This document shows positions 53,763 through 64,000 of a stretch of 64,000 nt of DNA, piece after piece. The position numbers and the translations under genes were made by a program. The notes beneath the pieces were generated by a model that was not told where the DNA came from, ran no database searches, and saw only the letters and a program-made list of their open reading frames with translations. Within the stretch, counting starts at the first letter, position 1, and each line of letters opens with the position of its first letter. Source of the stretch: Chaetomium olivaceum (lineage: Eukaryota; Ascomycota; Sordariomycetes; Sordariales; Chaetomiaceae); NCBI GenBank assembly GCA_039881045.1, contig JAYWVB010000043.1, forward strand, positions 1-64,000, in the 5' to 3' direction.

Positions 53763-55580
53763 ATGTCAGCCGAGAAGACGGACGCGATGAACGACGACGT
53801 GCGCCGCACGCCGACGTCGACGAGCTCCCCGCCCGAGACGACTGAGATCGAAACGAAGAAGAAGCCATGGTGGAACTCGGTGCGCGAGGCGGGCTCGGCC
53901 ACGCAAATCGTCATCGCCGCCGCCCTCGGCATCGGGATCGGGCTCGCCGTGAGCTCAACCGTCGACGATATCCCGGCGGCGGCGACCACCATCGTGGCCA
54001 TTCCTGGCAGGCTCTGGTTGCGGGCGTTGAAGGCTGTCGGTACGTGGCGAGCTACTCGGGCTGTGCAACAACACAGCATTACGTAACGGTTTGAACTGAC
54101 GGCCGATGATTTCCAGTGTTGCCCTTGATTGTCACAGCTATGATTTTGGCTGTTCAGCGTCTCCGGGTCATGTCAGGCGTAGGCGGTAGTAAGTGCTGGC
54201 AGCGGCCTATATCTACAAAGCAAATCAAAAAAGTGCTAGTAGTGGTGGCTAACATTTGGAACAACTAATCAGGTGGAAAGATCCTTGCCCGCTGGACTAT
54301 CGGCTACTATGTTCTGACCACGCTCCTGGCCATTGTTATCAGCACCATCCTGACCGACCTCGTTTGGGGCCGACTGATGCAAGTGGTTAGTGGCGAGAGC
54401 CTCGCGGTGTCGGAAGAAGACGCCCAGACCATCGCCGACCGCGAAAAGCTTGAAATTGCAGACGTTGTGTCTCAGATGTTCGACTCGTTCATCCCGGCCA
54501 ACGTCGTCGACGCCCTGGCCAGCGACAGCCTGCTTGCCGTCCTCATCACCGCCATCGTTGTCGGCTACCTGCTCAACCCAGCATCGGCCATCATTCGCGT
54601 CTTGGAGGAGGTGGAAGTGATGATCACCAAGATCATCACCGTCCTTATCAAGTTGGCTCCCATCGGTGTCTTCTTCCTGATCCTACCCAACCTTTTCAAG
54701 CTCGATATCGCTGAAATCGGTCTCAACCTCGGCATCCTGATTGGCGGAGGCGTCGCGAACATGGCGCTCCATCTATTCGTTGTGCTCCCGATAATATTCT
54801 TCGCTATCACAAGGACCAACCCTTACCTTTACTGGTTTAGGTGTTCGCAGGCGTGGATCACCGCGTGGGGTTCGGCCTCGTCCGCGGCTACGCTCCCCAT
54901 GACGATGAAGTGTGTCACCGCCCAAAATGTGCCCCTCACCATCACCAAGTTCAGCGTACCGCTTGGTTGCTTGGTCAATATGGATGGCACGGCCATCTAC
55001 TTTCCACTGTGCGTCTGACTCCCACCCTCCATTTTCGGACTTGTTGTGATTATCAAAATGAGGAAACTAATCAGCCCGACGCCACACCTTTAGATGCGTT
55101 GTGTTCCTTGCGGTAACTCAGGGAATCAAGCTCACGCCGGTTGACTACGTCATTATCTGCCTGCTTTCCACGCTCGCCAGTATTGGCACCACTCCGATCC
55201 CCAGCTCTTCGCTGGTTTTGACCGTCATGATCGCCCAGAGCGTCAATGTGCCCATCACGGGCATGTACGTACGTATTATCTCGCTATTATGTAGTTTTGC
55301 ATAGTAAGGGACCTGGCTAACACCCCATCCAGGCCATTATCATCAGCATCGACTGGTTCTTGGACCGTATGTGACCCCCCTTGCCCCCTTTCCGCTCAAT
55401 TAAAATGGAACTAACAAGTCCCTGACAGGCTTCCGGACGGCTGTCAATGTTTCGGGTGACATGTACGCTGCCAAAGTCCTCCAGACGCTCACTGGCATCA
55501 AGGATGATCCCAGCGAGATGTCAAGTGAGGAGGAGGAACATGTCGTGGGCCGGGTCGAGGAGAATTCTCAAAGGGTTTGA
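53763..55580 (+). CDS. Sodium/proton:dicarboxylate symporter (DAACS family), 481 aa
   Basis: Plasma-membrane uptake of C4-dicarboxylates or acidic amino acids. Six exons: 53763-54039, 54117-54188, 54273-55008, 55094-55268, 55333-55366 and 55429-55580. All phases agree. TM1 is ATQIVIAAALGIGIGLAVSS. Later come LPLIVTAMILAVQRL, GYYVLTTLLAIVISTILT and LIKLAPIGVFFLI. Family substrate and ion motifs: SSAATLPMTMKC, the NMDGTA box near 54980, and GTTPIPSSSLVL. The carboxyl end (DDPSEMSSEEEEHVVG) is acidic and cytosolic. Intact. Confidence 0.93.
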
Positions 55581-55738
55581 GACGCTCAGTTATGAGGGTG
55601 GTGTTTCTCGGGCTCGTAGAATGGTAATGCTAAGCAATTTATCGATGTTCAGGGAGCATGGCGTCACGCCGGGGCAAGACCGAAAAAAGTTTGCATTTTT
55701 CTTGACATGCGGATTCCATTTGACGCAGAGCCTGCAGT

Positions 55739-56970
55739 TCAGTGATATCCTCGTGTTGGACTTTGGTGGTCATTCCAGTGACTGTTCCCCGTTGGCAACT
55801 CAGTCAGTGGCCCTGCGCTCCCGACATGACCTGGGGTCCCCCCCATCTCGGCAAGCACTGGCTGGGTCCCGATCTCGACAGGGCGCGGCTGGGTCCAGAT
55901 TTCAGAAGGAATTTGCTGGTTCGGGACGAGCATTTCCGTCGGATACTTGTAGTCGAAATGTAGCTCTCCCTCCCCTCCCTGAGTTTCCGGCCACCCTCCT
56001 CCTGCCGCCACCGCCGCCGCCGCCGCCCTCTTTTGTTTCCTATTCCGAAAAAACAACCAAATTGCCAGCACACCCAACAGGATACCCCCCAACGCGGCAC
56101 CCACACCGATACCCACAATCGCCCCCGTCGAAAGCCCGTCATCCCCTGCGGCCGGTGCGGCAGGGTCCGAAGCACCCGAATCCAAACCAGTGGACTCCGG
56201 CGGTGCTGACGTCACAGCCTCTGAGCCTGAGGCTCCTGTCGTCGCTGTGAGCGGAGCGGTCGTCGTTGCGAGTGAGAGGTCCGACGAGCGGTAGTTGAGC
56301 TGGAACATTGGGGCCAGCAGCGCTACCCCCTTGGAGGTCTGCACGGCGACGGTACCGCGCCCGCCGGTCGACGTCTCCTCCGTTACGGTGGTCGTCACAT
56401 CGATGAAGACCGGGTAGGTGACCTGGCCGAGGTTGGCGAGTTCCGCACCCGAACACATGCCGGTGCGCGCCGTTAGCTCGGTCGAGGTGGCCACGCACGA
56501 GTTGCCGTTGTGATTCGTGCACGCGAAGCCCCTATAACGGACGCGGTCAGCGCCACGCCAACCGGGGACTTTGTTCAGGAGAACGTGGTGGTTACGTACT
56601 CCGGACAGCACCCGATAGCAGTCTCGCCCGCAATCAGGGTAAACTGGACCTCCCAGTCTGACCGTCCGCCGTGTACCGCGGTGCAGGCGGCCGTATAGCC
56701 CGTGGGACACACCAGGCCCGGGGAGTAGAAGCCCCATCCGTGGAAGGGGGCAGCTGGCGTCCCGGCCCGGCTTATAACAGGAGGCCAACAGCTCGTATGA
56801 TCAGCTGGACTCCCACTCCCGTCGGTTCTTATCCCGCATTGCTGCCCCCTGTAACCCTCGCCGCACGTTGCGCAGTTGACGACATGGACAGTGCAGCTGT
56901 CGGGCATCGACCATGCCGTGGTTAATGGCCCAAGTAATGTGCCGATCTTATCCGTGAGTACGACCGCCAT
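55739..56970 (-). CDS. Single-pass membrane protein with Cys-rich head, paralogue 1 (387 aa)
   Basis: Exons 56600-56970 and 55739-56531; 68-bp intron (GTACGT...CTGAC...TATAG) joining CCPE to GFACTNHNG. The head has many cysteines (CTVHVVNCATCGEGYRGQQC; TSCWPPV; YSPGLVCPTGYTAACTA; GCCPE). A Thr/Ser/Pro-rich stalk follows, then the membrane segment GAIVGIGVGAALGGILLGVL and a basic stop-transfer (FFRNRKQKR). The cytosolic tail holds FDYKYPTEM. No classical signal peptide at the chosen start (MAVVLTDKIG); an in-frame ATG at 57033 also lacks a hydrophobic core. About 1 kb upstream is its paralogue on the same strand. Function unknown; a surface sensor is only a guess. Confidence 0.82.
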
Positions 56971-57985
56971 CGCGTCGAAGGGAAAGGGGAGGGAAAGGTG
57001 TGACGAGGTCTGGAAAAGAATCGGGGTTCTCACTTTTTGTCCATCCTGGAAAACCGGGGCGTGTTGCCTTATTTATAGCGTTTGCACACGTAAAAGTATT
57101 CCTTCGGCCCCCAATTCAGCCCCCCAATCCCCATCCATTCGCAATCCATTCGCAAATCCATTCGCAGCCTTTCATCCCGTCATTAGCGCTGAACTTCGAA
57201 CTGACTGGGGTTAATCTCCTGCTCAACGGCAAAGCGGCGCATTCTTTTTGGAGGTACTCTGTATGTACATAACTAGGGGTAGGTAGTTAGGTAGGTAGAT
57301 AGTCCACAAATCGTGTTTGGACGGTTGCTCCTACAAGTTTAGGTTAGGTTCATGTTTCTGAGGGTTCCCGACTTTTGAACCAAGGGCTTGTCAAAGTGTC
57401 GTACGAAGTAAACAAACAAGTCTTTTGTAATTATTGAACACGGCATCATCCGCCCTTGGACATACATACCTCCGGCGGGTTGTCTTTATAGTGAACTGGG
57501 GCGCGTGGGCGCATGCCCAGTTGTGAGTGGATCCGGCCAAGCCTCGGTATCCAGGGGGAGGGTGTCTCTCCTCATCCGTCTCTGCATTCCGTTGTATATC
57601 AAGGCTCTGGGACAAGCGGGCGGATGAGAAGATTACCAATTCTCGAACTCAGACCTGCATTACGATGATGAGGTCCAACAGTGCATGAACTCGGGTGTCT
57701 TCCTGTCTTCCTTTGACCAGAGGGCCTCACTTGTTGGCGTTTCCAACCGACGCCCCAAGAGCTCGTGGTCCCTCCCCGTATTTGACAAATCAACCACAGA
57801 TCTAAGTTTGGTCTTTTGGCAGCTGGACTGGCAGTTCGCAGATAGACTCTTCGCATCCCCTGTTCAATAGTTGTTCAGAGATAGGGTGTCAAGCCAGCAA
57901 AATCAGTCGGGACCAAAAGAGGCTTGCAGTTTCTTCTCGGTTTTCTTTGAGATGTGCATTAAAATCGATCCAGGCTATATTTTAG
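56971..57985. other. Spacer between the tandem paralogues
   Basis: About 1 kb. Contains TAGGTAGTTAGGTAGGTAG-type repetition near 57276-57300. No gene supported. It includes the promoter of paralogue 1. Confidence 0.45.
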
Positions 57986-59113
57986 CTAAACCCCGGGGTT
58001 TGGATGGTGATTGTGACTCCACCGCCCGCTTCCCGATGGCAACTCAACAACCGGGTGGCTTTCTATCCCGGCATAGTTCGGCGGCTGACTTGCGAGCTCA
58101 ACCTGGTTCGTCTGGTTCCACACGGGCATCTCCGCTGGGTACTTGTAATCGTACCGCAGTTGTTCCGCGGGTTTGACTTCCGGCAACACCGCTGCCGCCC
58201 CCTTCCTTTTCCTATTCCTGATAAAAAACAAAATCGCCAGCACGCCCAGCAGAATCCCTCCCAGGGCGGCACCAACGCCGATTCCAACAATTGCCCCCGT
58301 AGGAAGCCCGCCTTCATCCGCGGCAGGTGCGAGAGGGCCGGAGGCAGGGTCCGAACCGATTGAGTCTGAAGTTATTGGCGGTGAACTCTGCGAGGGCGAG
58401 GCTTGTATCGTAGGAGGAGGTGTTGTGATTTGTTCAAGGTCCGATGCCCGGTAGTTCAGCTGAAACATGGGCGCCAGCAGAGTCACCTCTTGTGATGAGG
58501 TTTCTACTGCCACACGCCCGCCGCTCGAAGTTGCTTCCGTCACAGTCGTTCTGATATCAATGAAAACCGGGTAGGTGACCTGACCGAAGTTGATCAATTC
58601 TCTCCCGGAACACAAGGCGGTGGAGACGGTCAATTGGGTGTCGACGGCGATGCATGTGTTGCCGTTGAGATTTGTGCACTTAAAGCCCCTAAAACAGTTA
58701 GCGTCGATGAAGCTTGTGCAGTGATTGTAGAGAACATACTCGGGGCAGCACCCAATTGCTGTCTCGCCTGGGATCAAAGTGAACTGTACTTCCCAGCCGG
58801 ATCGGCCGCCATGTTCAGCCGTGCAAGCCGCTGTGTAACCCGTCGGGCACGCCAGACCGGGAGAGTAAAAGCCCCATCCCATGAAAGGGAAGCCTGGTGT
58901 CCCGGCCTGTTTTATAACAGGAGGCCAACAGCCGGTATAGTCGTATGGAGCCCCTTCCCCGTTCGCGTCCCCGTCTCGTACCTCACATCGCTGACCACTG
59001 AAACCGCCGTCACATGTGGCGCAGGGAACGACATGGACGCTGCAGCTACTGGGCATAGACCATGTGGTGGTCAACGGCCCAAGCAATGTTCCGGCTCTGC
59101 TAGTAATAACCAT
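57986..59113 (-). CDS. Single-pass membrane protein with Cys-rich head, paralogue 2 (358 aa)
   Basis: Exons 58740-59113 and 57986-58688; 51-bp intron (GTATGT...GCTAAC...TTTAG) at the same place as in paralogue 1, joining CCPE to GFKCTNLNG. Because the intron is a multiple of three and lacks stops, the unspliced frame is open and would wrongly add 17 residues. The head, stalk, membrane segment (GAIVGIGVGAALGGILLGVLA) and tail motif (YDYKYPAEM) match paralogue 1; the stalk and tail differ most. Starts MVITSRAGTLLGPLTT, again with no signal peptide. Same strand and order as paralogue 1, a tandem duplication. Confidence 0.82.
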   Translation of the reverse strand: MVITSRAGTLLGPLTTTWSMPSSCSVHVVPCATCDGGFSGQRCEVRDGDANGEGAPYDYTGCWPPVIKQAGTPGFPFMGWGFYSPGLACPTGYTAACTAEHGGRSGWEVQFTLIPGETAIGCCPEYVLYNHCTSFIDANCFRGFKCTNLNGNTCIAVDTQLTVSTALCSGRELINFGQVTYPVFIDIRTTVTEATSSGGRVAVETSSQEVTLLAPMFQLNYRASDLEQITTPPPTIQASPSQSSPPITSDSIGSDPASGPLAPAADEGGLPTGAIVGIGVGAALGGILLGVLAILFFIRNRKRKGAAAVLPEVKPAEQLRYDYKYPAEMPVWNQTNQVELASQPPNYAGIESHPVVELPSGSGRWSHNHHPNPGV

Positions 59114-60017
59114 TGGGATGACTGGATTAGGTTGGGCTGGAGGAAAGAGATGGGTTGATGGCGCTGGAGGGCAGCGTATACAAGCCCACCAAAAAGAATG
59201 TCGAGATTCGGAAAGGTTCCGGGTTCATCCATTTTTCCAAACTGCGGGTGTTGGCTCATTTATCACTGACCTTCGCCCCTTCGGATCCCGGCGCTTTTGA
59301 CAACTGTGTTGGCTCCCAGCCGAATAACAACAGCCGGAAAGGCGCTTAAGTTTTTGTTGTGGTAGGTACAGGAGGTTGCAAGCCCCACTTCGACCAAGCG
59401 CCATTTCCATTCAGACCGCCCCAAATAATTGCAGCTTGCACAGTGCCTTTTTGAGCCTGAGTGGGCAAAGCTTTTCTATCCAGTCAGCCCACATCCATAC
59501 GGGCATTATGCCTCCCATTCAGCTAATATAAACAACTCAATTTACTAATCAGTTATTTTCCTTCTAAGATTACATGCAGGCCCCTGCAGAACACAACAGA
59601 CACGAGGACCGGCCATGATATCATTCTTGTCGCTAAATAGTACATGGAAACATTATCAATGCGTATCGAATGGCAACTTTACCCCCTTAATCTTTTTTTA
59701 ATACTGTGTGACAGTTACTGTACCTGAAGGCCCAACTCTCGCTTGGCGGGTCGACTGGGGCTTTTGCCAATCGGATCTGCGAGCACTCCCAGACCCTTGC
59801 CTGACCACCCGGACGGGCGGTTAGGAGGGTTACACGCTGAATGCAGTTGGTTCTTCAAAAGAAATGAGGAGACCGCGATTTCTCGCCATCCGTTCCCCTG
59901 CAACTGCGCTGGCAGCGGTCGTGGCCTATTTCTCCCTTACCAACCTTCACCCGACCTTCTCAGTCTCCCAGGAGGAGCAACTTGTCATCGCCGACATTCC
60001 TCTCTTGATCGGCATCC
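59114..60017. other. Divergent promoter region
   Basis: About 900 bp between paralogue 2 and the glycosyltransferase. No ORF with domain support. Confidence 0.45.
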
Positions 60018-61261
60018 ATGTTGACAGCAGCAAAAGCCCTCGTTCCAGCGTCTTGGGGCCGGGTGCCCCTCCGTTACCTGGTCGTCGGCGCCACTTTTGT
60101 CTCGCTACTTGTCCTTCTCTTGTCGGGCCACACGCGATCATACCTCCCAGCATGGCCATCACAAGGGCCACCAACATCACCAACGAGCGACGTGATCCCT
60201 AACACCGTCCACCTCGTATACATCCTCCCCGAGGACGCGACAGACTTCACCTTTCAGTTCAGCCGTAAGTAACACCATCCAACAGGCACACCACCCACCG
60301 GCTCGCTTCGGCCCATCGCGCAAGCTCCCACTAACCTACTGACCCCCAAACAGACTTCCTCTGCATCTTCGCAGCCAACCACCACTTGCGCCCGAGCACA
60401 ATTTACCTGCACACCAACACCGACACCCGCAGCGCCGCCTACCTGCGCGCGGCGAACGGCACCTCGGGCAAATGGAACCGCCTCATCTTCACCCACTTCC
60501 CGCACCTCGAAATCCGGCAGGTCACCGTGCCCACCCACGCCAGCAACGGGGAACCGCTGCATAACATGGAACACCGCTCCGACTTCGTGCGCGTGCGCGC
60601 CGTCCATGATCTGGGGGGCGTCTACATCGACTGGGACGCGCACCCCCTGCGCGACCTGGCGCCGCTGCGGCGGGCCGGGTTCAAGGCCGTGGGGGGGCGG
60701 CAGCTGGGCGGGCAGCTCAACAGCGGGACGTTCATGTCCGCTGCGAAGGGGAAGCTGATCAAGCTGTGGATGGAGCGGATGGGCAAGGTGTACACGGGCG
60801 GGTGGACGGACCACAGCAACGCGGAGCTGACGCGGATTGCGGAGAGGTTGGTGGCCGACCCGGGGGGCAGGGAGGTGTTGATTATGGAGAGGGAGGCCTT
60901 TGCGCCGGGGAGTTGGGAGGCCGGGGATAATGATATGCTGTTTCAGGTGCATGAGGAGGAGGAGTCGGCTTTGGAGGGGAAGAAGCAGGGGGATCGGTTG
61001 CAGGAGTACCGGGAGGGGTTTGAGGAGCGCTGGGATCACCCGGAACGGTTCCCCAAGTGGGCGCGGGACTGGTCCGCTACATACCTGTTGCATGCGTTCT
61101 CGCCGCATCGCTGGGGGCATAAGGTGCCTGGGTTTGAGCAGATCACGCCGCGGTATGTGCTGGAGAGGAGGAGTAACTTTGCAAGGGCTGTGTACCCCAT
61201 GGCCAAGATGATGTATGATCAGGGGTTGATAGAGATAGATGATCCGTGGTCGGGGACATAA
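60018..61261 (+). CDS. Type II DXD glycosyltransferase (OCH1/GT32-like), 384 aa
   Basis: Golgi mannosyl- or other sugar transferase. Exons 60018-60264 and 60354-61261; 89-bp intron (GTAAGT...AACAG). N-terminal anchor LRYLVVGATFVSLLVLLLSG (about residues 18-37), luminal stem, then IPNTVHLVYI, the usual start of the GT32 (DXD sugar-binding) domain. The core EHRSDFVRVRAVHDLGGVYIDWD contains the DXD motif as DWD. Later NSGTFMSAA and LLHAFSPHRWGHKV are family-like. Intact. Donor and acceptor specificity cannot be told. Confidence 0.88.
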
Positions 61262-61325
61262 ATCGTGGTCTATATTCAAAATCAAATTTCTTTATGAGTT
61301 ATTCAATTGGGAGACGGCCTGCGGC

Positions 61326-62470
61326 TTAGAACAAAGCAATTGCGTTGGGCGGGGAGGCGACCAGCCCGGGATGGTTCAGGGGCGCTGAAGTCAACAGGAA
61401 GCTGTACCTCCCCGTCTTTTTGGCATATTCGCCCAACGCCTTTAGGTCCCACAGCTCACCGATAGACATGCCAAACTGGTTGAGAAACCAGGGGTGTAGC
61501 ACTAAGCTGATTGTTAGCACTATTCGCCTTTACTTTTTCATACACAGTTCGGCTGCTGCTGAGGGGGGACTGACCCAAATCCGCAACACCTCCCGGCGTC
61601 CCATCAGGTTTCAAAGCTGGGAGCGCCTCAAACCCATGGGCATCACCCGCCACGGCCGCAAACCCCGCAAAGTGGTTCCATACCCAACGCGCCGTATCCG
61701 CATGGCCATGCACACCCGACAGCGTACCGGCCTGGAACTTGGCAAAGTCGGCGGGCGTCGGGGCCTCGAGCATCTCAGTGTACCCGGTCCGGATAATCAA
61801 GATGTCACCGTGCTTGAACTCGACGCCTTGGTGCTTGGCAACCTTCTCGATATCCTCGGTCGTGATGCGGTGCCCGTCCAGCGGGTGGTACGGCGTGCCC
61901 GTTGTCTCCTCGTGGTACCGCTTCCAGTCGATGAGCACACCGCGTCCGGCGAGGGCGCCGCGCGAGTGCCAATGCTCAATGGTCGGGAGGGGATTCTCGG
62001 CAGTCGACTGCACCGAAAGGCCTTCCGGCGTCGGCTTAAGGCCGTTGTAGGTGGTGCCGTCGGTGGTGACGTGGCACAGGCTGTCCCACTGGCTGCTGAA
62101 CTGTGTGTTGAACTCGAGCTCGTCGTCCCAGCCTTCGCAGTCCATGCCCAGATCCCTCAGGCGGTGCGGGCGATGTACCGGAGGCTTGCGGCCCGGAAGT
62201 GGAAACTTGATTCCGTTCAGCGGCCAGCTGCGTTTTGTTAGCCCTTCTCTACTCGTCCGCTGTCGCGACCGAATCAACTCACTTGAGGGAGATGGAGACA
62301 CCATCCTTGACCTCCGCAGCAGCCTCCGCCACAACCTTGGGCGTCAGGAAGTTCAGAGTGCCAAATACATCCTTTTTGCCGTCTTTATCGAAGACACCCC
62401 AGGCGCATCCTTGAGGCTGCCCCTCAACCTTGGGCAAATCGTCAAAGTCAGGAACTGAACTTGGGTCCAT
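61326..62470 (-). CDS. Cyclase-family (kynurenine formamidase-like) protein, 338 aa
   Basis: Metal-dependent hydrolase-type fold shared with bacterial kynurenine formamidase; fungal members are mostly uncharacterised. Exons 62283-62470, 61575-62227 and 61326-61501, introns 55 and 73 bp; all phases agree. Signatures: WGVFDKDGKKDVFGTLNFLT at the start, SSQWDSLCHVTTDG (metal ligands His and Asp of the HxGTHxD-like region), GRGVLIDWKR and GDILIIRTGY, then AGDAHGFEALPA. The C-terminal exon reads HPWFLNQFGMSIGELWDL. Intact. Confidence 0.88.
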
Positions 62471-63767
62471 AGCTAGCAGTACAAAAATGGCCGCCTGTCT
62501 CCAAGAGTGCGGTAGACCGCAAGAATGCTTGCCTCCTTAAGCTATTATATACCTAGGCCCGTAGTTTTCCCCCGCAGCCGTCGTCATGGATTGCTGGGCG
62601 GTGAGTCTAAGCCCAACCAAGGGGAGGGGGTGCTCGGCCATTGCGACCATGGAATACCTAGGGACTGCAACCTCATTGTGGAGGTCCTTCCAAGCTCGCT
62701 CCGTTGCTTTGCATCTCTGCCCCCTCTTTGCCCGCCAGAACTTTGACGGGTTATCCAAGACCGAGTTCGAAGACCCAGTCAACAACCCCGCTCGGACAAT
62801 GAACCCAGTTAGCGAAGTCGTCTCGGTCCCAGGCCGAGACGCCAAGTGGGCCGAGGTCGAGTGAGTGCCGCCACACTTGCATGCCGCGTTAAAGTTGCCT
62901 TAATGCGGAGTCAAAGCCGACATGCCCACTGATACCCAATGGGTGGAGCTAAGTGGCTGCGCGTGAGGTGCCCCTGTGGGGAACTTTCTGGGATCAAGCA
63001 GCTACTGAAGGTGACAGAAGAGGGCCTGCAGGCGGGGGAGGATCTCGTTTCGGATTATCCTAGTATTAATCATGTCGGAATTCTTAGCCAGCGAAATCAA
63101 CCACACCGCTCCCCACTGCCGCATGTGTTCCCCCCAAGCTCCCCTGGACTCGATATAAAATATCCAAATCGGGAAGAGATACAAGGCATAAACATGGTGG
63201 CACGTTATCATTTCTTTTGCTTACTCTATCTAGCAGGGTCGGGAATGAAACCTTATTGATCCACTCGCTTTCGCCCCTCGGTTACGTCCACCAAAGACAT
63301 AACAATATCCCTTCCCCGCACGCCACGTTGCCGCCGTAGAGTACAAGCAGCTAGACCTCGCGTGCGTGAGTTGATGCGAGGTTGGGTCTGCAACACTGCG
63401 TAGAATGCGACCCCTTTAAGCAACGGGAGAGCGGCTGATTTACCACCCCGAGTTCCCGATGTTGTCTTTCTGGGATATGTTCAGTAAACGAATGCGAATG
63501 CGACGGTAGCATTCGTTTTCGCTTTCAAGCTTTCGTCGATCGTTGGCTGGTCAGGGCCGCTTCGTGACCGTGTTCGGGCTGCTATGCATCAGAAACCTGA
63601 TCCAGAAGCACTTCCAAAGCTTGAGGAGCAGAATGGGCTTGGACCAGCTCCCGTGAAACGAGGGGTCCCACACCGCCACCATCAAGGGGGCCATATAACA
63701 CACTTCTCGTCCCATCCCCCAAACATCGTATGAGCTACAACCACCGATCCCAAACGACGCACCCAAC
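62471..63767. other. Divergent promoter region, nothing recognised
   Basis: About 1.3 kb between the cyclase-family gene (minus) and the monooxygenase-like gene (plus). Short ORFs only. Confidence 0.45.
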
Positions 63768-64000
63768 ATGACAGCCTCAGCCGATCCCGCGAGCGGCGCC
63801 ACTGCCGCCGCACCAAGCGCCGAAGACCTCAAGGTGTACGAGCTCTCCCAAAAGTACACCGCCGAAGCCGCCAAGCGCTTCCGGCCCGAAGGCCTCGGCC
63901 AGTTCGTCCGCCTCAAAGAATCCGGCAGCGAGCGGTTCCGCGCGCTGGCCGAGGACCCCTGGGTCGACCACGCCGCACTTAACGCCAAGGAGCCGGTCAA
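63768..64000 (+). CDS. N-terminus of a probable FAD-dependent (Baeyer-Villiger-type) monooxygenase
   Basis: Begins at the ATG at 63768 (MTASADPASGATAAAPSAED) and runs off the window after 77 codons. The stretch YTAEAAKRFRPEGLGQFVRL and EDPWVDHAALNAKEPV resembles the leader that precedes the FAD-binding GxGxxG in fungal Baeyer-Villiger-type monooxygenases. The FAD motif itself lies beyond the window, so the call is by leader similarity only. A long minus-strand ORF over the same bases is a shadow of this GC-rich coding DNA. Confidence 0.55.
   Translation, partial: MTASADPASGATAAAPSAEDLKVYELSQKYTAEAAKRFRPEGLGQFVRLKESGSERFRALAEDPWVDHAALNAKEPV

Noticed and set aside
60254..61285. 343-codon minus-strand ORF over the glycosyltransferase
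   Set aside because: The plus strand carries the DXD glycosyltransferase with clear motifs; the minus frame is a GC-driven mirror.
63551..64000. Minus-strand ORF at the right edge
   Set aside because: It is the shadow of the plus-strand monooxygenase-like gene starting at 63768. The plus frame has the coherent family-like leader.
1..64000. CRISPR array, bacterial operon or prophage
   Set aside because: No regularly spaced repeats, no cas-like or phage genes. Introns throughout show a fungal genome.

Overview
The window is nuclear DNA of a filamentous ascomycete, most likely a Sordariomycete. Genes carry short introns (about 50-140 bp, GT...CTRAC...AG). The content is typical of such fungi: an AA9 lytic polysaccharide monooxygenase, a GH47 mannosidase, HET and HeLo-NACHT incompatibility-type genes, a fungal ARB_00930-like beta-lactamase homologue, a FAS1 protein, a guanyl-specific RNase N1/T1, Dcp1 and Swi5. 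There are no bacterial operons, phage genes or CRISPR arrays.

Layout. 1-3.6 kb is transposon debris: the 3' part of a Helitron Rep-helicase gene, split by a solo LTR, with a candidate Helitron 3' end and a second type of solo LTR. 3.8-12.1 kb holds a TauD/TfdA-like dioxygenase, a GH47 mannosidase, a kinase-like protein and a ChrA-type chromate transporter. 12.7-17.9 kb holds a broken fungal gene followed by a HeLo-NACHT NLR. 18.5-28.1 kb holds an SDR, a two-domain FAS1 protein, a beta-lactamase-like protein and an OCRL-type inositol 5-phosphatase. 28.9-35.9 kb holds two small convergent genes, a Cys/His/Asp protein and a HET-domain protein. 37 kb is the AA9 enzyme. 38.5-41.9 kb is another TE cluster: a solo LTR, a zinc-ribbon ORF and a 5'-truncated LINE with a 17-bp target duplication. 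42-53 kb has an acidic disordered protein, RNase N1/T1, a Swi5 homologue, dcp1, an aminoglycoside-phosphotransferase-like gene and a GST-like gene. 53.7-64 kb has a dicarboxylate symporter, a tandem pair of single-pass membrane proteins, a DXD glycosyltransferase, a cyclase-family enzyme and the start of a probable FAD monooxygenase.

Two patterns stand out. First, three solo LTRs and one LINE can each be delimited to the base with intact target-site duplications, so the pre-insertion sequences can be read. Second, nearly every gene in the left 28 kb carries one or more single-base indels, mostly one base too few in a short homopolymer. Most genes right of 28.8 kb splice cleanly. This is either a consensus-quality artefact or real regional decay, and it decides whether the enzymes on the left are functional.

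The genes do not form one pathway. The allorecognition/programmed-cell-death theme is suggestive: HeLo-NACHT at 14.8 kb, HET at 33.4 kb, a possible HET remnant near 43.9 kb. The rest is secreted or wall-related enzymes and housekeeping genes.
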